Source: Fodinibius halophilus (lineage in GTDB: Bacteria; Bacteroidota; Rhodothermia; Balneolales; Balneolaceae). From it: DNA of 55,985 bases. Below the pieces are notes generated by a model, which was not told where the DNA came from, did no database searches, and saw only the letters and a program-made list of their open reading frames with translations. Numbering within the stretch: the first letter of the stretch is position 1; every line of letters begins with the position of its first letter. Position numbers and translations under genes: made by a program. The stretch is from positions 10,192 through 66,176 of the forward strand of contig NZ_JAALLS010000025.1 in assembly GCF_011059105.1 (NCBI RefSeq). The letters are read 5' to 3'. Positions 49,777 to 55,985 of the stretch are shown piece after piece.

Positions 49777-51249
49777 TTACTCCGGTTGCCAGCTACTCAT
49801 TTTATCATCGATCACCTCTTTGAGGCGACTTACCGGCACACGATCCTGTGTCATATCATCGCGATAACGAATAGTTACCGTATCTTCGCCTTCCGACTCC
49901 ACACCGTCAAAATCAACCGTAACACAGAAAGGCGTTCCCGCTTCATCTTGTCGGCGATAGCGTTTACCAATAGAACCGGACTCATCATACAGCACATTGT
50001 AATCTTCACGCAGCTCATCGGTAATCTTATGCGCCAGATCCTGCAGCTTATCTTTCTTAATAAGCGGGAAGATACCCACTTTCGTCGGTGCTAATTCAGG
50101 GTTCAGCTTTAAAACAGTTCTAGTATCACCGTCTACTTCCTCCTCGCGGTAAGCATCGCAAAGCACCATCATTACCGTGCGGTCCAGCCCAATAGAAGTC
50201 TCAATCACATAGGGCACATAGCGCTTCTGTTGCTGCTGATCGTAGTACTCAAGCTTCTTGCCCGAAAACTCTTTATGCTGGCTTAAGTCAAAGTCGGTTC
50301 GGTTGTGTACACCTTCGACCTCTTGCCATCCGATAGGATACTCATACTGAATATCAGCAGCAGCTTCGGCATAGTGTGCCAACTTATCTTCGGGATGTGG
50401 GTGCGTACGGAGCTTATGCTCACGAATACCCAGCGCCTTATGCCAGTCCAACCGTTCACTCAGCCAGTTTTCATAACTTTCACCGTCCGTACCCGGCTCA
50501 ACGAAATACTGCATCTCCATCTGCTCAAACTCGCGCATGCGAAAAACAAACTGGCGGGCTACCACCTCATTTCGAAAAGCCTTACCAACCTGTGCAATAC
50601 CAAAAGGAACCTTCTGGCGCGCCGTATCCATTACATTTTTAAAGTTTACAAAAATGCCCTGGGCGGTTTCGGGACGCAGGTACACCGCATCGTCCCCGTC
50701 ATCACCGGAAGAAGTTGCTCCAAACTGGGTCTTAAACATCAGGTTAAACTGGCGCACTTCCGTCCACTCAAAAGCCCCCGATTCAGGCGCTCGAATCTCA
50801 TTTTCCATAATAATTTCATAGAGATCCTCGCATACTCCATTACGCGAACCGGCCGTATCCAACAGTTCTTGCAGCTCATCAGCCTTTTCAGCCTTGTCTT
50901 TGCTGCGAAGCTTAGCAATCTCATTCTCAATAAGCATATCGGCTCGATAGCGTTTATTCGACTGCTTATCATCAATCATGGGATCATTAAACCCATCCAG
51001 GTGTCCACTGGCCTCCCACACTTTGGGATGCATAAAAATAGCTGAGTCCAGCCCAACAATATTATCATGACGCTGGGTCATCTCTTTCCACCAGAAATCA
51101 CGGATATTACGTTTGAGCTCTACCCCCAAAGGACCATAATCGTAGACGGCGCCGAGCCCACCATAGATCTCTGAGGATTGATAAATCATACCGCGGGCTT
51201 TCGCCAACGAAACGAGCGTATCTAAACTATCGAGTTCAGTAACTGACAT
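49777..51249 (-). CDS. glyS: glycyl-tRNA synthetase (alpha2 type)
   Basis: Single-chain class II synthetase of 490 aa, the type shared with archaea, eukaryotes and many Bacteroidota, not the two-subunit GlyQ/GlyS form. Motif 1 region follows GGLGAVYDYGPLGVELK; motif 2 is in FRNEVVARQFVFRMREFEQME; motif 3 in GLDRTVMMVLCDAYREE. The anticodon-binding domain forms the C-terminus (FGIFPLIKKD-type segment VGIFPLIKKDKL). A TATCTTTG box lies about 44 nt upstream. Confidence 0.95.
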   Translation of the reverse strand: MSVTELDSLDTLVSLAKARGMIYQSSEIYGGLGAVYDYGPLGVELKRNIRDFWWKEMTQRHDNIVGLDSAIFMHPKVWEASGHLDGFNDPMIDDKQSNKRYRADMLIENEIAKLRSKDKAEKADELQELLDTAGSRNGVCEDLYEIIMENEIRAPESGAFEWTEVRQFNLMFKTQFGATSSGDDGDDAVYLRPETAQGIFVNFKNVMDTARQKVPFGIAQVGKAFRNEVVARQFVFRMREFEQMEMQYFVEPGTDGESYENWLSERLDWHKALGIREHKLRTHPHPEDKLAHYAEAAADIQYEYPIGWQEVEGVHNRTDFDLSQHKEFSGKKLEYYDQQQQKRYVPYVIETSIGLDRTVMMVLCDAYREEEVDGDTRTVLKLNPELAPTKVGIFPLIKKDKLQDLAHKITDELREDYNVLYDESGSIGKRYRRQDEAGTPFCVTVDFDGVESEGEDTVTIRYRDDMTQDRVPVSRLKEVIDDKMSSWQPE

Positions 51250-51292
51250 GTAACTGCTATAAATTTTGTTGAATAATGATTTTAAAGATGCC

Positions 51293-51300
51293 CAAAGATA
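51293..51300 (-). promoter_or_regulatory. candidate -7 box for glyS
   Basis: TATCTTTG on the minus strand, 44 nt upstream of the glyS ATG, followed by GG as in front of hisS. No TTG at the expected distance. Confidence 0.35.
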
Positions 51301-51428
51301 GCAAAAAATACCGCTTTAATTAATTATCCTTTTATACGTATTTTAAGTGCGTTTCGTGTGAAGCCCAATATGTAACACAGGCATTTACACATTTCGAAAC
51401 AACTAACATTTAATCTCTTAAATATTTA

Positions 51429-52490
51429 ATGCTTATGTATTCTTTCCAGGTTGGCGTTCTCGGTGCCACCGGTGCTGTAGGACAAAAATTTATTCGTTTA
51501 TTAGAAGATCATCCATGGTTCACCATCGAAACACTCGGTGCCTCTAAACGCTCTGCCGGAAAGAAATATAAACACGCTGCACACTGGATTGAGAAAACCG
51601 AGATGCCTGCCAGAGCCGCGGATATGACTGTTCAGGAGTGTAGCCCCGAACAGTTTGCCGATGTTGACTTTGTATTCTCCGGTTTAGATTCTTCTGTAGC
51701 AGAAGAGATCGAACGAGCTTTTGCCGAAGCAGGCATTCCCGTGATCTCAAATGCCAAAAATTACCGCATGCACGATCAGGTACCCCTGCTGGTCCCCGAA
51801 GTAAATCCTGAACACGCTGCACTCATTGAAAAGCAATCGTTTACCGAAGATGGCAGCGGGTGGATTGTCACTAATCCCAACTGCGTATCTGTACCACTTT
51901 CGATGTCACTGAAACCCCTGCACGATGCTTTTGGCATTGACTCGCTGGTGATTACCTCTATTCAATCGGTTTCCGGAGCCGGATATCCCGGGGTCTCGAG
52001 CATGGATATTGTAGCCAATGTTGTGCCCTATATTGGCGGTGAAGAACCCAAAGTTGAAACCGAATCGACAAAACTTCTGGGTTCTTTGGATGAAGATAGT
52101 ATTGCCTTTGAAGATTTCACTATCCAGGCAACGGCTGTCCGTGTACCTACCATTGAAGGGCACCTGCTTTCGGTGGCCGCAAAGCTGAAAGGCACCCCTT
52201 CCCTTGAGGAGGTAAAAACGGCCTTCACTGACTGGGATAACCCCATTGCAGAACTGGACCTTCCCTCTTCTCCCTCAACCCCTATTCGGTTGTATGAAGA
52301 GAATCGTTATCCACAACCCCGTATTCATGCCGAGCGCGAAGGCGGTATGCAAACGGCCGTGGGGCGTCTGCGCGAGGGTACCGTAATGGATATTGGTTAC
52401 GTAACCATGGCCCATAATACCATCCGCGGTGCCGCAGGCGGGGCAATCTTAAATGCTGAATTGTTGGCAGCCAAAGGCTATATCAGCTAA
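51429..52490 (+). CDS. asd: aspartate-semialdehyde dehydrogenase (archaeal/fungal type)
   Basis: Reduces aspartyl phosphate to aspartate semialdehyde, the step after aspartokinase. The NADP fold starts with GVLGATGAVGQKF (9-21) and the catalytic C152 is in TNPNCVSVPLS. The overall pattern (LGASKRSAGKKYKHAAHW, QSVSGAGYPGVSSMDIVANVVPYIGGEE, PTIEGH) is of the archaeal/fungal subgroup and not E. coli Asd. An ATG at 51435 is an equally good start. A terminator hairpin follows the gene. Confidence 0.93.
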   Translation: MLMYSFQVGVLGATGAVGQKFIRLLEDHPWFTIETLGASKRSAGKKYKHAAHWIEKTEMPARAADMTVQECSPEQFADVDFVFSGLDSSVAEEIERAFAEAGIPVISNAKNYRMHDQVPLLVPEVNPEHAALIEKQSFTEDGSGWIVTNPNCVSVPLSMSLKPLHDAFGIDSLVITSIQSVSGAGYPGVSSMDIVANVVPYIGGEEPKVETESTKLLGSLDEDSIAFEDFTIQATAVRVPTIEGHLLSVAAKLKGTPSLEEVKTAFTDWDNPIAELDLPSSPSTPIRLYEENRYPQPRIHAEREGGMQTAVGRLREGTVMDIGYVTMAHNTIRGAAGGAILNAELLAAKGYIS

Positions 52491-52511
52491 AATAGTATCT
52501 CTCAACTTAAT

Positions 52512-52555
52512 AAAAGCCTTTCCTGGAATATAACTCCGGGAGAGGCTTTTTTATT
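52512..52555 (+). terminator. terminator after asd
   Basis: AAAAGCCT (52512-52519) pairs with AGGCTTTT (52543-52550), with TCC/GGGA pairing further in, followed by TTATT. It begins 22 nt past the asd stop and also lies at the end of the convergent small gene. Confidence 0.7.
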
Positions 52556-52963
52556 CTAATAGTCAGTATTCCCATCGTCCAGCTGACTCAACTTATTCTC
52601 TGATAGCTGTAACCGCGCCTGAGATATAACCTGCTCTGCTTCTTCACGGTGCTTTCGTTTTATTTTGAGCGTCACAGAAGCTTGTTCTGCCTGCGGAATA
52701 CTCTTCACATCTTTCATACTGTTGGCTTCAATAATAACCTTGGCGCTAAACCAACCTTTCTTGAACCGGACCTCCTGTATCTTATCATACGATAAAAATA
52801 CCGTTTGCACATCAGTATGGGTTATCCCAAAAAGTACATCCTGAATCTCATACTCCAGCTCGATGCCCTCTTTTTTGGCTTTCATAATTCCCTTTGCCAA
52901 GTGAATTCCATGCGTAACATTGGGGATCTCAAAAGGAACTGAACGACTATTTGAATAGGTCAT
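52556..52963 (-). CDS. hypothetical protein, PH-like domain
   Basis: 135-aa soluble protein without signal peptide. A beta-rich core (IELEYEIQDVLFGITHTDVQTVFLSYDKI-like) flows into VRFKKGWFSAKVIIEA and VTLKIKRKHREEAEQVISQARLQL, a pattern like bacterial PH domains, where a strand set is capped by a C-terminal helix. I do not recognise a named family and no function can be given. It diverges from the small RNA and the long secreted protein. Confidence 0.6.
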   Translation of the reverse strand: MTYSNSRSVPFEIPNVTHGIHLAKGIMKAKKEGIELEYEIQDVLFGITHTDVQTVFLSYDKIQEVRFKKGWFSAKVIIEANSMKDVKSIPQAEQASVTLKIKRKHREEAEQVISQARLQLSENKLSQLDDGNTDY

Positions 52964-53030
52964 TTTGTAAATAATTATAGGATTTGCGACAGTCAGAAAA
53001 GAGTATATAAAAAAATTTAAAAAAATTTGT

Positions 53031-53158
53031 AAGGATTCCCTTTCTCAACGGTCTTACTTATAGAAACGCTGAAAAGCGTAAAGCCGTTGAAATAGAGAGC
53101 AATATCAAATGTCCTTCCGGGGTGAAACTGTTGAAAGCAGTTTCACCTCTTTCTTTTT
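53031..53158 (+). ncRNA. candidate structured small RNA with own terminator
   Basis: No protein frame is supported here, but nested complementarity is. AAGGA (53031-53035) can pair with TCCTT (53112-53116), TTTCT (53041-53045) with AGAGA, CAACGG (53046-53051) with CCGTTG (53084-53089), and inside lies ACGCT-GAAA-AGCGT (53066-53079), a GNRA-capped stem. It ends in GGTGAAACTG-TTGAAAG-CAGTTTCACC (53121-53147) plus a pyrimidine/T-rich tail, a good rho-independent terminator. The downstream gene has its own promoter after this terminator, so this would be an independent RNA. I could not match it to a known family. Confidence 0.4.
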
Positions 53159-53186
53159 TAAGATTTTATAAACTCTCCTTCTTTCC

Positions 53187-53217
53187 TTGCCATTCATTGG
53201 GTTCTCTAGTATCCTTG
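53187..53217 (+). promoter_or_regulatory. promoter of the lamin-tail domain protein
   Basis: TTG (53187-53189), exactly 20 nt, TATCCTTG (53210-53217), one mismatch from TTG-N20-TAnnTTTG. The ATG follows 23 nt after the box. It lies after the candidate RNA terminator. Confidence 0.5.
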
Positions 53218-53240
53218 CACAAAGCTAACAATTTTGCCCC

Positions 53241-55985
53241 ATGAAACAGCTCGTGAAATACCTTCTCCTGCTTGTATTATTTTCGATACCATCTTTTGTA
53301 GCTGGTCAAACCGTAACTATTGATGATGATTTCAGTGATGGTGACCATACTAACAATCCCAGCTGGACCGACAGCGAGTCGAAGTATATCGTCAACGGAT
53401 CCAACCAGCTGCAGCTCGATGCCCCATCCGAATCCAGTGAAGCCGTAATATCCACTTCTTCAACAGCCGCTTATGGAGAATGGGAAGCTTTAGTTGAACT
53501 GGACTTTAATCCCTCGGGCAGTAATCTCTCCCGGTTCTATATTATTTCTGACACCCAAAATATGAAAGGAGATGTAACCGGTTACTATGTTGAAATTGGA
53601 GATAGCGATGATGAAATAAGCCTGTACCGCCAAGATGGGAGCACAACGACCAAAATCATTGATGGTACTAATGACCTTATTAATACCAGCCCGGTAACGG
53701 TACGTGTAAAAGTGACGCGCGACCTCAGTGGCAATTGGGAATTGTTGGTAGATACCAGTGGAGGCACAACCTACACTTCCCAGGGTACCACCACCGACAA
53801 CAACCATACCGGCAGTAGCTATCTCGGTTTTTTCGGTGATTATACAAGCACCCGTTCTGATAAATTCTTTTACGATGATGTTAAAGTCACCAAAATTAAT
53901 CCTCCACTGGATGTAACCGGTATAACTATTGTTGACGATCAAACGCTCGATCTCCAATTCAACCTGGATATTGATGGGGCTACCGTCTCCACCTCTGACT
54001 TTTCTCTCGATAATGGCATTAACAATCCTGACGGTACAAGTCTCCCCTCTTCTGATGTAGTGCGCCTCACTTTTAGTTCTGCCCTGCCCAGTAATCGCTA
54101 TACGGTTACAGTCAATGATATTGATGATATCGATGGCAATACTATTGATGCAAACACTACCGAGTCCTTTATTTTGTATGGGGATTATGAAGCCGGCGAT
54201 GTCAAAATCAATGAATTTACATATGATCCGCCCGGTTCACCTTCAGCCATCCAAGAAGAATATGTAGAACTTATCAACACCAGTAGCAAGATACTGAACC
54301 TTGCCAATTGGGAACTTGGAGATGAGGGCGGTACAGACCCATTTAATACAGATCCCGTTGTATTAGAACCGGACAGTTTCCTGGTTATCTCCGGGGACAC
54401 CTCTGCCCTGCCCTCGGGCCGGGCCTATTATGAGCTAAGTGGTATGGCAGCTTTGAATAACGATTCCGATGCCATTCAGCTGATTAACGATACGGGTACA
54501 CAAGTAGATTCCTTAACTTACACTTCTGACTGGGGCGGAACGGATGTAGCATTAGAACGACGATCTGCCTCAACAGCAAGTATTTACCAAGAAAACTGGG
54601 GCGACTCTCCCAGCTCCGCAGATGGCACGCCGGGCTTCCCCAATGAGGTGCAAGAAGATAATACTGCTCCCGAATTTACCAGCCTGAATATTGTTTCCAA
54701 TCAAACGCTGGAAATTGGTTTTGATGAACGCCTGGAATCTTCAACAGCTACTGATGCATCTAACTACAGTATCACCGGAATAAGTATTAGTTCGGCATCC
54801 CAGTCCAGTTCTGATCTCGTTGAACTATCCCTTGGTTCGGCATTACAGAACAACCAAGAATATACCCTGTCCATTTCCGGCGTAGAAGATATCTTCGGCA
54901 ACGCCACCACTAATGCTGACAGTACATTTACCTATTATGAGATCTCTCCCTCTGACTCCGGAGATGTAGCTATTAACGAATATATGGCAGCGCCCCCCTC
55001 AAACAGCTCAGAATATATTGAGATTTACAACCACTCCTCAAAATCCCTGGACTTAGCTAATTGGACCCTCAGTGATGCCAATAATAGCCAGGATAAGATT
55101 ACGGCGAACCAGTTCATTGTCCCCCCCGATAGTTTTGTGGTTATCGCTCCTGATAACACCCTCGAATCCAACTACCCAAATATTGCATTAGTGGTAATGA
55201 GCAGTTTCCCTTCCCTAAACAACGGCGGAGACAAAATTCAGCTGCGTAACAGCAGCGGTACCTTACTCGACTCGTTAACATTTGGCTCTGACTGGGGCAG
55301 TGATGAAGTTGCCCAAGAACGTCGATCTGTTTCAGTGAGCGGAACCTATCAAAGTAACTGGGGCGATGCACCCAACGGTTTTGGAACCCCCGGCAATGCT
55401 AATGAAATTGCGCCGGATACGACCCCTCCGACCCTTGAATCACTGACAATAAGCTCCAGTTCACAGCTGGCGCTTACTTTTTCTGAACAACTGGATAAGA
55501 GCACAGCAGAAAATACCAGCAATTACTCCTTAAATGGCGGTCCCGCTATTTCCAGCGTCACCTATGCTACATCCGATAGTGTGTTCTTACAACTCGGAAG
55601 CCAGTTACAAAATGCTACGGAATATACACTGACAATAGAGAATATTACCGACATATTTTCAAATACGATTACTTCTACCGATACCTCATTTACCTATTAC
55701 GAAGTATCGACTGCAGATTCCGGAGATGTTTTGGTCAACGAGTTCAACTATGAACCCGCTGCCGGAACTACAGAGTTTATTGAACTTTATAATCCGACCT
55801 CAAAATCTTTCGACCTCCGTAACTGGACACTGAGTGATAATCGCGGAAATAAAAGTTCTATCAGTAACTCACAATTTATTATACCGCCCGATAGCTTTGC
55901 CGTTATTGCCCCAGACAATACCCTGCTTTCAGACTACCCGGATCTCAACTTGGTGGTAATGGCTGATTTCCCCTCTCTTAATAAT
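53241..55985 (+). CDS. large secreted protein with repeated Ig-like and lamin-tail domains (partial, 3' end outside window)
   Basis: At least 915 residues, still open at the window end. It starts with an N-terminal signal peptide (KQLVKYLLLLVLFSIPSFVAGQ) and a beta-sandwich region (about 25-225). Then come Ig-like domains of the SbsA/Big_5 kind (LDLQFNLDIDGATVSTSDF and similar) alternating with lamin-tail domains beginning GDVKINEFTYDPPG, GDVAINEYMAAPPS and GDVLVNEFNYEPAA at about 318, 573 and 827, a period near 255 residues. This is a surface or secreted adhesin or structural protein by architecture; C-terminal sorting signals, if any, lie beyond the window. Confidence 0.85.
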   Translation, partial: MKQLVKYLLLLVLFSIPSFVAGQTVTIDDDFSDGDHTNNPSWTDSESKYIVNGSNQLQLDAPSESSEAVISTSSTAAYGEWEALVELDFNPSGSNLSRFYIISDTQNMKGDVTGYYVEIGDSDDEISLYRQDGSTTTKIIDGTNDLINTSPVTVRVKVTRDLSGNWELLVDTSGGTTYTSQGTTTDNNHTGSSYLGFFGDYTSTRSDKFFYDDVKVTKINPPLDVTGITIVDDQTLDLQFNLDIDGATVSTSDFSLDNGINNPDGTSLPSSDVVRLTFSSALPSNRYTVTVNDIDDIDGNTIDANTTESFILYGDYEAGDVKINEFTYDPPGSPSAIQEEYVELINTSSKILNLANWELGDEGGTDPFNTDPVVLEPDSFLVISGDTSALPSGRAYYELSGMAALNNDSDAIQLINDTGTQVDSLTYTSDWGGTDVALERRSASTASIYQENWGDSPSSADGTPGFPNEVQEDNTAPEFTSLNIVSNQTLEIGFDERLESSTATDASNYSITGISISSASQSSSDLVELSLGSALQNNQEYTLSISGVEDIFGNATTNADSTFTYYEISPSDSGDVAINEYMAAPPSNSSEYIEIYNHSSKSLDLANWTLSDANNSQDKITANQFIVPPDSFVVIAPDNTLESNYPNIALVVMSSFPSLNNGGDKIQLRNSSGTLLDSLTFGSDWGSDEVAQERRSVSVSGTYQSNWGDAPNGFGTPGNANEIAPDTTPPTLESLTISSSSQLALTFSEQLDKSTAENTSNYSLNGGPAISSVTYATSDSVFLQLGSQLQNATEYTLTIENITDIFSNTITSTDTSFTYYEVSTADSGDVLVNEFNYEPAAGTTEFIELYNPTSKSFDLRNWTLSDNRGNKSSISNSQFIIPPDSFAVIAPDNTLLSDYPDLNLVVMADFPSLNN

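Noticed and set aside
50305-51045. 246-codon open frame on the plus strand
   Set aside because: Antisense to glyS, whose catalytic motifs are unmistakable. The frame reflects codon bias of the real gene.
53031-53158. Calling the structured RNA a c-di-GMP-I riboswitch
   Set aside because: A GNRA-capped stem and the phrase TAAAGCC are present, but the conserved aptamer core and the second tetraloop receptor helix could not be found by eye.

Overview
The window looks like chromosome of a marine or halophilic member of the Bacteroidota/Balneolota group. Supporting signs: a SusC/SusD pair with its own ECF sigma and FecR-type anti-sigma factor, Cys-type lipoprotein signals, no obvious Shine-Dalgarno sequences, and promoters of the Bacteroidota form (TTG, about 20 nt, TAnnTTTG), clearest in front of tRNA-Ser and the last gene. 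Several Na+/H+ antiporters fit a salty habitat. Placement in Balneolota rather than another Bacteroidota lineage is inference.

Layout. 0-0.5 kb: a GIY-YIG protein next to tRNA-Ser(GCU). 0.5-6.3 kb (minus): a compact operon ptsH-ptsI-PGI/PMI-birA-tilS-hpt. 6.5-9.4 kb: gatC and a very large YfhO-like membrane protein. 9.4-17 kb: a surface polysaccharide cluster (GT14, two GT2, GT4, a sulfotransferase, a WecE-type sugar aminotransferase and a Wzx-type flippase). 17-21 kb: a quinone oxidoreductase, a GxxExxY gene bounded by short inverted repeats, hisS and an AsmA-like membrane-anchored protein. 21.3-29.6 kb: an ion/amino-acid transport island (nhaA, two tandem APC-permease/EIIA/RCK_C fusions, a two-TM protein and a CPA1 antiporter with a TrkA-N domain). 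29.6-34.2 kb: a trypsin-like lipoprotein, a PBP4-type DacB, a DapB-like dehydrogenase and a class A beta-lactamase-like lipoprotein. 34.2-41.7 kb: a SusCD locus with ECF sigma/FecR regulators, in which susC is broken by one in-frame TAA. 41.8-47.6 kb: aspartokinase, a CNNM/CorC-type membrane protein, an ABC-F ATPase, a VOC protein and Cu/Zn superoxide dismutase. 47.6-49.8 kb: an ArsR/SdpI/hydrolase module bracketed by two identical 31-bp palindromic elements in opposite orientation. 49.8-52.5 kb: glyS and asd. 52.5-56 kb: a small hypothetical gene, a candidate structured small RNA, and the start of a very long secreted protein with repeated Ig-like and lamin-tail domains that runs off the window.

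How the parts connect. EI and HPr are encoded here without a sugar EIIBC permease. Two amino-acid-permease fusions 17-20 kb away carry EIIA domains that keep the phospho-acceptor histidine, so a phosphorylation link from EI/HPr to transport is plausible but unproven. Aspartokinase and aspartate-semialdehyde dehydrogenase give the first and second steps of the aspartate family pathway. The sigma/FecR/STN-SusC set should be a trans-envelope signalling circuit, but its receptor is interrupted as sequenced. No CRISPR array, rRNA, transposase or phage gene was seen.
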